Part shown: in pieces, positions 40,694 through 53,100 of the stretch
Position numbering within the stretch: the stretch's first letter is position 1
Layout of the letters: the number at the start of each line of letters is the position of its first letter
Source: Hexactinellida sp. DTS-2022
Lineage: Eukaryota; Porifera; Hexactinellida
DNA: 64,000 bases
Direction: 5' to 3'
Assembly: GCA_028753945.1 (NCBI GenBank)
Contig: JAPNXP010000001.1
Location: forward strand, 11,770,501 to 11,834,500
Program-made: the position numbers and the translations under genes
Notes under the pieces: model-generated
The model's database searches: none
Told to the model about the DNA's origin: nothing
Seen by the model: the letters and a program-made list of their open reading frames with translations, nothing else

Positions 40694-41638
40694 ATGGCTA
40701 CATCTTCTACAGTTAAACTGAACTGCCGCTACTACCAGTCCAAGTTCCCTCAGCTGGACGAGATAGTGATGGCTAACGTTAACCGCATTCAGGACATGGG
40801 CGCCTACTGCACCCTCCTGGAGTACAACGAGATAGAGGGCATGATCCTCATGAGCGAGGTATCGCGAAAGCGCATTCGCTCCCTCAACAAACACCTCCGC
40901 GTGGGGCGTAACGAGTGCGTGGTGGTTATCCGCGTGGACGAGATAAAGGGGTACATCGATCTGTCCAAGCGCCGCGTGTCAGCCCAGGAGGCGGAGAAGT
41001 TCCAGGAGAAATTCATAAAGTCTAAGACGATTAACCAGATCCTGCGTCACGTAGCAGAGACACTCAAGTACCAGTCTAACGAAGAGTTCGAGGACCTCTA
41101 CCAGCGCACTGCCTGGTGCATAGACGCGGGCAGGGACCGCAAGGGAGCCTCTTATGATGTGTTCAAACGCGCGGCTATTGACAGCTCGGCGCTGGGGTCC
41201 CTGGACCTGGAGGAGGGCACGCGGGAGGTGCTACTGGGCTGTATTCGCAGGAGACTCACTCACCAGCCAGTTAAGCTGAGGGCCACCTTCGAGCTGAACT
41301 GCTACAGCTACGAAGGCATAGAGGCCATTAAGTCCGCGCTGAGGGAGGGACTCCGACACGCGGCCGAGGGACCCGCGCTGCAGATTAACCTGATCGCCCC
41401 GCCCGAGTACATAATGACAACCACGACCCTGGACCAGGCGGAGGGCGTGGCGAAGCTGATGGGGGCCCTGGCCGCGGTTAAGCAGGCTATCGAGGATAAA
41501 CACGGGAGCTTCTCTCTCGTGGTGGAGCCCAAGGTGGCCACCGAGCTAGACGACCTTAAGCTGGAGAACGAACTCAAGCAGCAGGAGCTCGCTAACAGAG
41601 AGGTGGACGGAGACGATAGCAACAGCGAGGACGATTAG
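40694..41638 (+). CDS. EIF2S1: translation initiation factor eIF2 alpha
   Basis: 314 residues from MATSSTVKLNCRYYQ, against 315 in human. The S1 RNA-binding domain contains MGAYCTLLEYNEIEGMILMS. The stress-kinase phosphosite is conserved as Ser57 in SEVSRKRIRSLNKHLR (equivalent to human Ser51), followed by the kinase-docking KGYIDLSKRRVS. The C-terminal domain contains INLIAPPEYIMTTTTLDQ and an acidic tail VDGDDSNSEDD. eIF2 alpha is the regulatory subunit of eIF2 that delivers initiator tRNA. The open frame extends upstream to 40616, but conservation starts at 40694, which directly follows CACAG, a possible splice acceptor. Intact and G+C-rich compared with its flanks. Confidence 0.96.
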   Translation: MATSSTVKLNCRYYQSKFPQLDEIVMANVNRIQDMGAYCTLLEYNEIEGMILMSEVSRKRIRSLNKHLRVGRNECVVVIRVDEIKGYIDLSKRRVSAQEAEKFQEKFIKSKTINQILRHVAETLKYQSNEEFEDLYQRTAWCIDAGRDRKGASYDVFKRAAIDSSALGSLDLEEGTREVLLGCIRRRLTHQPVKLRATFELNCYSYEGIEAIKSALREGLRHAAEGPALQINLIAPPEYIMTTTTLDQAEGVAKLMGALAAVKQAIEDKHGSFSLVVEPKVATELDDLKLENELKQQELANREVDGDDSNSEDD

Positions 41639-41844
41639 TTATGTATTGCTCTCTTACTGCTCTCTTATTGCTCTGTCTGTGAATAGTTATTAGCAGAGTC
41701 GTGTCTCGTAGGGATAGAGCGCTATTCGAGCTCCCATTCAGGTCGCATTTTAAACGGAACTTAGCACAATTATAGCGTATTGGCAGGCTAATGGGTAATA
41801 ATAATATCCTATTGGAGTGAATGGACGTATCCACAATTTAATTA

Positions 41845-42031
41845 CAGTCGACTCCGCTTAATAGAGTCACCTCGGGACCAGGTTACTTTGAACCGATTAA
41901 GCGGAGAAATATATTCACCGAAAATATTTTAAAAAGCCAAACTGTAATTTCGTTCTACAAATCCTGTGAAATTTTGACCCCCTTAAGCGGAGAATTCTAT
42001 TTCCAGTGGCTCTATTAAGCGGAGTCGATTG
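41845..42031. mobile_element. TA-flanked MITE, family A
   Basis: CAGTCGACTCCGCTTAATAG to CTATTAAGCGGAGTCGATTG between TA dinucleotides; the same interior as 8580-8763. Confidence 0.82.
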
Positions 42032-42106
42032 TATTTATATTGGTTGCTATAAAGATTAATTTGGCGATTCCATGTCTACTGAGTGTCATAAGTTGAGTAC
42101 ACTTGT

Positions 42107-42242
42107 CAGGGGCGGTCGCAGGATTTGATAAAAGGGGGGGTCTAATTTTACAAAACTCCAGAAATAATTTCTGAAGAGGCATTTCTGACAGGCATAATTT
42201 CATTGGTCCAGAAAAAAGGGACCCCCCCTGGGACCGCCTCTG
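42107..42242. mobile_element. hAT-like element with 5-bp target duplication
   Basis: 136 bp; CAGGGGCGGTCGCAGG at the left, CCTGGGACCGCCTCTG at the right, flanked by CTTGT (42102-42106 and 42243-42247). Same family as 9409 and 11709. Confidence 0.75.
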
Positions 42243-42250
42243 CTTGTTTA

Positions 42251-42413
42251 CAGTGAACTCCCGTCCCGTTATAACTAAGTCGGATATAACGAATAAACCG
42301 CTTATAACTAAATGGAGATTTTCCCCCAGATCACTAAATGCATTATAATTAATATCCTCTTATAACGAAGGAATAACAGACCCCAAGCACTTCGTTATAA
42401 CGAGAGTTGAATG
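42251..42413. mobile_element. TA-flanked MITE, family B
   Basis: CAGTGAACTCCCGTCCCGTT to TTCGTTATAACGAGAGTTGA followed by ATG and TA. Internal ggatataacgaa and cttataacgaag motifs repeat several times. Only four bases separate it from the target duplication of the element at 42107-42242. Confidence 0.78.
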
Positions 42414-43119
42414 TACTTGTTTTGTACTGACCTACTGAGTATAACTTGAGTCTTTGTATACGTATGCCGATAGCAATTCGCATAGAATGTGCTGAGACTC
42501 ATAGTCATAGGAGCCAACAGTAGTTTGCTAAAGGCAATTGATATTAGGCTATTTGTATTAAGTTTTATGAGAACCTATGTCATTCACGAGTTTGCTTTGC
42601 TCAATATCAGTGACAGAAAGTACTTAGTAGTTTGTTTGAATTCCTTTATATCAAATAGCGTTTAACTAATGTATGCTTCATACGCGTAGGCTCCAATAGG
42701 TTGCTACGTGGTCCTAGCAATAATTTGTCCTAGCATTAGAATCACCAATAGCCTTACCAATGTCCCCACAATGGACTAACAAATGGGCTTTACCAATCCC
42801 CATCCGAGGATACGCCCCTATACGTATTGTATGTATGAAGAGTCAATTTGGGCTTGTGTTTCTAAAATATTTTGTAGACCGCATATTTCGGAAAATGTAA
42901 TTTCACAGTTGCTTCCTAGGGAATTAACACACGAAACTATAAGAAACGTATGCGTATATTCATTAAGGAAATTGTGTATTTATTGATTGCGTATCTTCTG
43001 TCCATATACTTAACAGTTTGTTCTATTACAAAGCTTTGTGATTCACAAAATTAATAGTATTGGCATATTTCGATAAATCGGAGATTTGGGCTGGATCGTA
43101 CTCGGGAGCACCCAATATA

Positions 43120-43289
43120 GAGTAGAACCTCGTTAATACGAACACCAACGGACGGTAAAATTGTTTGCTTTATCCGGAGTTCGTATTAACCGGACTAATA
43201 GCCATTGTAGGGACCTGATTTTGTGGATCTGTTTGTTCGTCTTATCCGCAAATTCGTATTAACCGTATTCGTACTAACGGGTTATACTG
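43120..43289. mobile_element. MITE, family C
   Basis: gagtagaacctcgttaatac to aacgggttatactg, TA at the right. Internal ttatccggagttcgtattaa and attgtagggacctgatttt. Good representative of the family. Confidence 0.8.
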
Positions 43290-46200
43290 TAATAAGAGTA
43301 AGGCCAATGTTTGTTGGAATCTTGTTTCAGCTCCACCGCCCGCGTCAGATTTCACTCCCGCACGAATATTGTCATTATTTCCATTATTACATCTACATTT
43401 CAAAGTAAAGCCACTGTTCGTTGCTAATTTAATGGTAGGACACACTCTAAAATGGCCATAATTACTAGTTTCAAAATCAGAACATATAACAAGCATGATT
43501 ACCCAACGATTGCATATTTTATCAATAAGCACTCACAAATTAGAATATTTGCTCAGATAATTATTAACTATGTTGTCATCAAATAATGAGATAATGATAA
43601 TGAGATGCCGCCCTCCCGCATCCTCTGATAGACTTCGTGTGGAGCTGAAACAATATTACCACTAACACTGGCCTAATAGTGTATACTAGAGAATATAGAG
43701 TTGACCACTTGACCTCCCAGAAGATTCTAAGTTTTTAATTAGTGTTCCTATCTTCTATCTTGAGTAGCAAGTTGTATGGTGGTAATCCTGTTGGATTCTG
43801 ATAATTGAGGAACTCTGCTGGATATTGGACTGCTTTATTCGTTCTCAGGATTCATAACCTTTGTAATGGGACCTGTTGTAGAATTTTAAAGATTTATCAT
43901 CTTTTTACATCAAATTGTTATTGGCTATACTGCATTGAAAAGTATAAAAATCCTACAGAAAAAAATGATTTTACTAATGTGATATGGTATTCTCATATAA
44001 CTCCTTAAGGGTGCTCTGTACTGATATTTTGACACCCGACGACCTAATGTTTTTATTGCGTTTTTGGATAGTACTAATATATCTAAGATATCCCTGAAAA
44101 TATTAGAGTTCTACTATGTATATATCCTTAGTTATGAACTAGACAATGTCAATATAGGCCTAATCCATACTAGCCAAATATTTGAAAAAAATTTTAATGT
44201 TAGTTTTTAGCGCGAAACATGTCAATTATAAAATATACCTGAGTCAATACTCAATGTTTTAAATCGAACCGAAATATGCTTTTTCTTTAATCTACTCTAT
44301 GTTATTGTCATTTTTGTGAAATTGGTCAAAAAAAACCCACTATTTTTCATTAAAAGTATACTAATTCAATTTTTTTGTATTATATTGCCAAAACTGCCCG
44401 CTTTTAAAACATGCGCCTACATATACTGAGCATTTTAAAAAAAAGTTTGACTTTCTAGAATAAAAATTCACTTTTTTACATCCATATGCCCAAATGGTCT
44501 TTTTTTACACCTTCATAATTAGCATTTAATTAATTTGTGTCGAAGTGGCTGAGTCGAGAATATGAAAGTGCGAGGAAAAGGAGTTCCTAAACTGCATAAA
44601 ATAGATAATGTCATTTGAAATTGAATTATACTATTTTTACCAATTTAGAGCCAAGCTCTATCTCATTTGGATCAGAAGTTGGATTTTTGTCAGCTTTTTA
44701 ACATATTGCCACTTTGACACCACCATATTTGGGCATTTGAAATCAGAACACATCATTCGAATTATAATATAATCCCAAAAGTTTATCCAATGAGTAAGAA
44801 ATAGTATCATGATGTGACTAGAATTTTAGAGCTAGTCTCTGCTGTCCAGAGATCAAGAGTTACAAAATTTGATTCGTCATCAAAATTGGGCACATCAAAT
44901 TACCATATATGGTCATGTTAAAAAGTGTGACACCTAGAGTCCTAAAATGTATTATAAACGTATAGAAAGTCAGGTATTTACAGTATTTTCTAATGCCTAT
45001 GATCATTTTATCTCAAAGCGTTTCTGAAATATCAACAGGTGTGAAATGTCAGATTTTTTGCCCCCTTCTGTGGCCCAAAAGTCCATAACTTATCGAATAA
45101 TGATTGGATCGTGTTGTGTAACGTCTCATTTTGTGCGCAAATGCTATTTCCATATTTGTATTACCAAATTGGTGTTTTATATAATACATTATTGTATATT
45201 TGAGGGCCTTGAGGTGTGAAAATATGACAAAACAGACAAAACCATAGTCATAAATTGGTCATAACTCATGATATAATATTGTAAAAGTGTTGAAAACAAA
45301 TGCTACGCATAGATAAGAAGCTGGCGCATTTTTATGAAGAATAACAGAATTATTCTGCTGTCCAATTTCCCACAGTAATATATGATCACCGGGTACTTGC
45401 ATACCCTTCATATTCTTTTATGCCCCTAATTTCCTAATTTTTGACATATTCCTGAACTTTTTGACGTGAACCTGTATATTTTGACCTGTAGATTCCGAAA
45501 TTTTTAATTTTGGGAACAATATATGGCAGTGTAGAATTTTATCACCTCTTTTGATGTTGAAATTCGGAAAAATTCGTGGGCCGCAGCCTTAGAATGCTTA
45601 TAAAACCAAAAATAATAATCAGAAAGTCAAAAAATTTCTCTGGGGTAACACATGATACATCCTCAGACCCTTGAACTAGAATTGAAAAATTTTTCTTCTA
45701 ACATTTTATAACGATAGTTTAGTGCACGACTGCGTTTTATGATTATTTTGAAAAAATGCCCTTTAGCATCGTTTCTTCTGCAAAAATAAATAAAATAAAA
45801 ATTATTACTGAGAGGAAATAGTCTCATAATAATATGTTCAAAAATTCGAAAAGATTCAACAATTTTTGAAAAAATGTCATGCCCATATAAGGAAGTCGAC
45901 GTCTTATTTTATTAAAAAACACCATCTTGATTGAAAATTAAGAAAAAAAAAATCTTAGAAGTCAATCTCTATCTCATCTAGAGTATTCCTAGTAGTAAAT
46001 TATGCAATTCTGAGATTCACCGTGAACGCCCGAATATCAATACAGATTACCCTTAACCTGGAGTTGTCGGGTATTACCTCATAGATGACATACACAAATT
46101 GGTACAGTTCGTTTCAGGCAATTCTCATGAGATATGTTGGTAGATAGGCAGACACTGTTATACATTAATATACGTAGATATTACATACGTATAGTAGATA

Positions 46201-46993
46201 AAGATTATAATTAATAATTAAAATATTCGCATCATCAAGATGAGTATGATAGACTGTATTTTACATTCTACCAGTTTGCAAGGTAGCAGTAACTAACACA
46301 AGTACGTAAATCGTCAATCATTGTTACTCAGCAGTGGCAAATTATTAATTTATTTAAATGAAAATAAAATATTTATTTGCTTCCTTCAGATTTTAGGAAT
46401 TCTCCTTCTCAGATGGGGTTCTGGGGTTTATAATTACAGTACTATAGTTATTAGTGGAGTTATTATTACGCGTAATAGTTCTAGGAGTTTTCATTGTTTA
46501 ATTAATTCAGGCAACATTTATATTAATTAAACAAGAGTAACTGATGAATATTTAGAAATTCATAAACTGCAAGTCACCCAACCTTATAATTTGTTATTGT
46601 TTGGAAATATGGAATTTGAACCTGTCATTTTCAGTTTTGTAGCTGCAGGTATTCTCTGTGGTGAGTATTACTTTCTTTTCAATTAATTAGTTCGGAATTC
46701 GATACTAACATATATACTGTATATGTTTTTCCCTTGCCATGTCAACGGATAACCAACGCTGTTGAAAATTTGATTTATTTTTGAAATAATTTTTTAATAA
46801 TTATAAATTTGTCATCACATAATGTCCCAAGCTTGTTGATACTATACTTTGTCTCCATGGCTACTTTGTAAGATTGCATAATACTATGTTATGTAAGCAC
46901 CTTATTCTGGCTCACTTTTCTTCTTCTCCATCTCGTAACTTAATTGTACTTAGTCAAAGTGTGCTTGTATCTGCTATAAGGCAGTGTAGGGAG

Positions 46994-47001
46994 TATAAAT
47001 A
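46994..47001 (+). promoter_or_regulatory. TATA box upstream of MED25
   Basis: TATAAATA, 110 bp upstream of the MED25 start codon at 47111; initiation about 30 bp downstream would leave a short leader. An in-frame TAA at about 47063 supports the chosen ATG. Function is inferred from sequence and position only. Confidence 0.5.
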
Positions 47002-47110
47002 CAATTGATTGCTCTATTCATATTAGATCACTAGTTTGGCTTATCTTATTTAGTTTAGCTTGTAATTACTTACTATCAGATTCTCAGCTCTCAATTCATA
47101 CCTACAGAGA

Positions 47111-50100
47111 ATGTCAGTTTTCTCTCTCATCCAACCACAAATTTCAGATCAGCCATCGCCCTACAATGACGTAGTGTTTGTGATTGACACCTCTTCCAGT
47201 CTCGGCCCCTGGTTCACATTACTATTGGAGGAATACATCGTCAAGATTATAAGGTGCGTTCTTATTTCTTTCCTAAAGTGCTTGATTGATTTATGAAAAC
47301 TATAATAGCCATCTCTTATCTCTAGTTCTATACTATATATAATAACAGGACAATTCATACTGACGATCTGTAAATAATGGGAATTATAAAGACCCTTTTA
47401 TGTATTTATAATATGAGATACATAATTGTATTATTTAGAGAGAGAGAGCAATTAGTCCCAAGGTTTGTGAGAATACCAGGGGCAACTGTTCTCATTATCA
47501 GTGTCACGATTTATACATGCGCGCTACAACAAAAGTAGCACATGAAATAGCATAACTTTAGAATTGAGAATAAATACAATAAAATGAAAGCAATTTTCCA
47601 CATTTTTTATTTACAGCCAGCAAATGGGTTTCTGTGAGGGGAAGAATTAATGGGCGTAGCCACCAAAAGTTCTTTAGGGGGGCGCATATTTGGCAATCAA
47701 TAGGCTGCCGCATTTTACCATCCCTGGTCATACCTTAGAATACATAACTATTGACACAGCGGTTGTTAGTATGGATTCAGTGTAGTTTAAAGTGCCTACT
47801 CTTTAGTCTTCTAATCCAGAGTATACAATAGTATATAGCATCTCTATATTATAGCATTACTATTCTCAATTAATTTGCATAATTACATTATTGAGGAAAT
47901 ATAATTGTTACTAAATCCATATTACGGACATGTCTCTTGGTCTAAATAACTCGTTGGGAAGGAAGCACAATATATAATATGTATTCTAGAGTTATACTCA
48001 ACATAACTTATTAAATTACTAAAGTGATTAATTGATATGACCATTAATTATTAGCAGTTAAATGTAGACAAACAAACAAACTATTCAGTTTAATATATAT
48101 CTAAATTTATACTTAGAAGCGTATATAATATGCTGCCTAATAATAACATGGGAAGTAATAGCAATTTATTCCAATGCAATTTGATGTCTCTTTTAATGTC
48201 CTGGTTTCCTCAGTTTTAAGAGAGTGTCTTTTCACCAGTGTACTACACGTGTGTGTTATGAATCTAACTGAATTCTCTTTAATACTTGGCTTGTGTCAAA
48301 CATTGCTACATTCCTAATATCATGCTGTGTAACTGTTTGTGACATGAGCGTATATAATATCTATTTGCATGAGCGACATACACCACCAAATTAATCATTT
48401 ATTCTGAAGAGGATTCTGACTGATAAATTAAAGTGTAATTGAGTTTAATTTAGAACTAATTGCGTACACGTAACAATAAATAATACATAATGTTTACTTT
48501 TCTCCCTGGTACAAGAACTGTGATTTCTTCAGAGATATAACTTAGTTCAATAATAATACCACGAAGCCATTGTACTATCTGTCCAATTAATTAAGTGGGA
48601 TCTCTGATATAATAGAGAATTAATGATATCTTGGATATCGTAATGTATATTTGGGCTACCTTAAAGTATACATAATTACTATGGATTTCGATTGTATGTT
48701 TTCTGTATGGAAAACTAAGAGCGAATTAGTAGTGCGCGTGTGATTGATTATTACTATGATTGTCCAACTATATTATGGTAAGATGCCCAAATTTGGATCA
48801 GGTATTTGTTGTTTATTTGTTTATAAAAAAAGCGAAAAATGATGATTTTATCACTACGTAATTCATTTGTGTCAATTTGCACGCTTCTTTTTTTAGAACT
48901 ACCCAGAACTAATTACTTATTTTAGAATTTAGAATTATAGGTTATACATACATACCTTTCCCTTCATTCCGTTTCCATGTTCCTTGGAGTCCATTATCAA
49001 TTATTATTATTACTCCCGTTATAACCAAGTCGGATATAACGAAGTCGTTCAATCAGTGTATTATACAATTATTTGTAAATACGCTCCTAATCCTGGTCTC
49101 CAATTTCCATACGGCTAAATTACAAATTAATGTTACGGTATACGGTATAGGAGAAGATTCCAAATTTTCGCGCTCCCTAAATTAAAATTTTCCAAAAATC
49201 ATACTCCAAAAGGAGCGTCTCGCGCTCCTGGATAATTCCTTGCCGTTCAATGGTCCGGAAATCCTTCTATCTTATTACATTATCAAAACTTGGTTTACAA
49301 CGAAATGAAAATAACGAAATTCCGCTTATAATGAAGTTATTTTATTCCCATATAGCCTGTAATCTATTGATTTTACTCCGGTTATAACGAATTCTGCTTA
49401 TAACGAATTCTGCTTATAACGTACTCCGGTTATAACGAAATCCGGTTATAATGAACTCCGGTTACAACGAAATCAGATTGATGGGAACTCTAAAAAGGTC
49501 GAACTCCGCTTATAACGAAATGGTCCCGAGCACTTCGTTATACGGGAGTTGACTGTAATTGAACGAGTCCATGTTTGCTTATGTGTTACATTCAATTTGA
49601 CAGTTGATTGGGTAAATGAATCTCTGTATACTGTTTCTATGTTAGTATTCGTCCTTACATTCATCTAAAGTTCTAAACACTGACAACTTTGGTTAGTTCT
49701 TTCTCGATTTATTAAAATATTTTGTAATTAAAGTGTTCTTATGGTTATCATGGTTATCATGGTTATCATGGTTATCATGGTTATCATGGTTATCATGGTT
49801 ATCATGGTTCTTATGGTTCTTATGGTTATCATGGTTACACAAATTATGTTTCATTTTCTCTGCAACTGTTGTTACCTGGTACGGCTGTAATCCTATTTCT
49901 ACTTAATTTCAATAATTAAATTGAATACTAATGCATACTTCACAGCTGCAATTAACTTAATTAATTAATTAATAATGATTAAAGATATATAGATGTAGTC
50001 CACAAACATAAATGGCTCATATACATTATAACCGTAGTATGAACAATTCGTTTTATATTTGTTTATGAAAAAGTTTGCTTAAAATACTTTGCAGTTTCAA

Positions 50101-53100
50101 CAAAGTATGCTTACTAATAAGGGACCTTGCCATTAGAGCTAGAGGAGCTCAGTTATTACAGTTATTCTATTTCGACCAATTATATACAGTAGAGCAATCT
50201 TGCTATTAGTCAATTGTTATTAATTGTGCTTAAATAGATGTATCTAATTTTAATATTTGACAACCTAAACAAGACATTTTGAGCACGGAGCAATAGGTTT
50301 TGCGGGACATCTTTATCAGTATTATTTAGGTGCTTAAGTTGATTAAATAATCACATAAATAACAAGTATATTCAATTTTTCACATAATTTTTCTGTACAT
50401 ACACAATAGTATATATTGTGATAAGTTAGGATATAGTTAGTATTAAGAAATTCAGGGTGGTTCTATTTACATATATATTTATACAGAGAATTCCCGTTAT
50501 AACGAAGTCGGATATAACTAATTACCCGCTTATAACAAATTGATATTTTCCCCCAGTCTACTAGATGCATTAATTATTATCCGTTTTAACGAATATCGAA
50601 TATAACGAATGAATTTACAGGTTCCAAGCACTTCGTTAAAATGGGAGTCGAGAGTTCCTAATTTAGAATACTTTGTATAACTTTATATTTTTGTTTATAT
50701 TATTCTGGGGCGAATATGCTAACTTACTTATTGTTACAATTAGTAATTACTTTAGAGCAGAATCAGCCTGCGCAACTATCTATTGGTTGTGCAATGACTG
50801 AATACCTAATTTTGGCTACTATGACTCAAAGTGTCGTGCGTAATTCAATTTATTTGATATTTCCAGGGCTTTTCACGAGTCATTTAATTGACTCGATGGA
50901 TCGAGTAATAAAGGTCGTGACGCATGAAATTCCCTGGTATTTCCCTTGAGAAGTAAAGCGGATAATCTATGAACCCTTAGGATCCTGCGATTATTTATAT
51001 TGTAGGCTCTCGTTAATGCGAACATCAGGCACAGGGGACCTTCGATATTTATCGTAATATCCGGAATCGTATTAACCTGAGCTGAGTCACTTAATTCATT
51101 TGTATAGGTTATGTCCAGGATTTCCAATTGTCCTTTTATTGCTGCCTGTCCTTTTTTCTATTATGTCCTTTTTGTCCTTTTTTAGCTTTTAACTTATAAT
51201 GACCAAGAGAAAATGTAATGTACTAATGAATTTGATGTATCAATTCCTCAAATTATCTCTAATTACTAACATCCTTTATTTCGTATTAATTTATTTTAAA
51301 AATATCAATCTATTATTACAATCAGGTTCCATATGTAACGAGTCCTTCGGTCTCAAACGCTTTGCGACAGATCGGTGCTACGTACCTCAAGTTAACGCCG
51401 CTATGCGGCCTTACTCCTCACCCTTTCTACCATATAGGATGTTTTATTACACCCCTTTCTACCATTTTCATAGTTTTAAGTTGTTTAACAATAATACCCG
51501 TTGAAATACGAAATTCGTGTTCAGCAAACTTGTTTACCTATTATAACCTTTGAAAGTTAGATTATATCTCATATATAAATTTTGTTTCTATTCCCCATCA
51601 CTTTAATACAGTGGGATGTCGCCCCGGGGATGTCGTTATTCCAAATTATAATTGTGTTAATCCATGGTTCTTTTAGCTGAAAGTATTTGTCAATTCATAA
51701 TTCATGTACAAGTGCTCTCTCATTGTTTAATTTGTATAACTTTGAATAGAAATGAGTAATATATCATCAGGAGAATAATTTTGTGCCATATCTCGAAGGT
51801 TACCCTTATACAGCCTTTGTTTACTATTTAAAGTCATAAATATTAATGGTCGATAAGCGTCCTGAATCATGATTCATGAATAAAATATCATCCTTGAGGC
51901 TAGTTACTAATAATTATTTAAATTATTTCAAATGTAAAACAACTGAGCTATGGCAACAAGTTTGAGTTCTGTTAAGTTGGAAATGTTAGAAATTAAATTG
52001 TTTGAGAGAGGTTTCCATGCTTATATGGATATTTGGATTCCAGGGAAGGAGAACATTTAAACTTAATCCGGGACTCAGAATTTATTAAAGATAAGTATGC
52101 AGGAACCTCTGAGATACGGAAACTAAATGAATTCCGGATTGAATGTATTATATTGCAAAGTTACCTCCGAGATGTCTCTCTTCAAAAAATGTAAAATTGC
52201 GTGCTAGGTTAAAGAGAACAAGGCATACAACGAGGCCATCTTTCAAAACTGGTACCAAGATATACTATTTGTATAGGAAATCAATAGGTGGAATGGGATT
52301 GTGCGTATCTGGAGAGTTGCCACTTTGGGAGGTTTTCCTTTGGATATATTCAGCTTTTTTCCTTAAATATAATTTGTCTTTAGATGTTTGACTGGTTATT
52401 AGTTACATATTATTGTTAAGATAAGAAAGTTTATTAGAAATTATTTACAGTGGTTTCTTATTGACGTATCCACTAAAGTAAAACTACAGAATGCTATTGT
52501 ATATATGAAAGCCATTTAGGTTTGAACTTGAAATTCCGCATCCGTATCCAAATCTGCCGAGTTAAATATTTAGCATCTGTCCCTATATTTAATATTACGT
52601 AGTGCGTATATAATATCATAATCAACAGTAGTTTATAAATGTAAATAATCCCGGTCGGTCTGACTCTGAGAATAATTTGTTAACAGTGTGGCTGAGTAGT
52701 AATACATAGTACATGCTGTAGCACTAAATTATCAGTCATGATACGCTTACTTTATTGCTTTAAAATAATTTTTATAAATATGTAGTAATAATAATTATAA
52801 TATACTAATAGTATTGCATTAGTGATAGCGCCATGTTACCTGCATACACGCCACGAACGATCTGTAGAAATATTATTTGCACTCTCTCCTCATGTTTATA
52901 ATTTGTGCCCCAGGTATTCCTACCCCATGTCTCATTCACACTTATTTACTGTTATTTATGAATTCTGAATGTTATAGATACTTCACTGGATTTATTGGAA
53001 ACCCAAAAGATTTTTACGAATCTAAGGTTAGTTTATTTCTCATCATTCTTATTCTAATATTTAAAGCAAATGAATTACTATTTCTCTAAATTTACTAACT

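Larger units (their letters stand above)
41639..46993. other. EIF2S1-MED25 intergenic region
   Basis: About 5.3 kb. Holds MITEs of families A (41845), B (42251) and C (43120) and a hAT-like element (42107). From about 43300 to 46600 I see no gene, clear repeat or conserved domain; the sequence is AT-rich with only short accidental frames. Confidence 0.55.

Noticed and set aside
46611-46661. Short frame MEFEPVIFSFVAAGILCG ending at a good donor (gtgagt)
   Set aside because: Hydrophobic and tidy, but I could not find a following exon or a family, so it is not listed as a gene.
50716-50949. 77-residue open frame in MED25 intron 1
   Set aside because: No domain or conserved start, and it overlaps repeat-like sequence.
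52143-52391. 82-residue basic open frame in MED25 intron 1
   Set aside because: No recognisable homology, splice context or codon signal.
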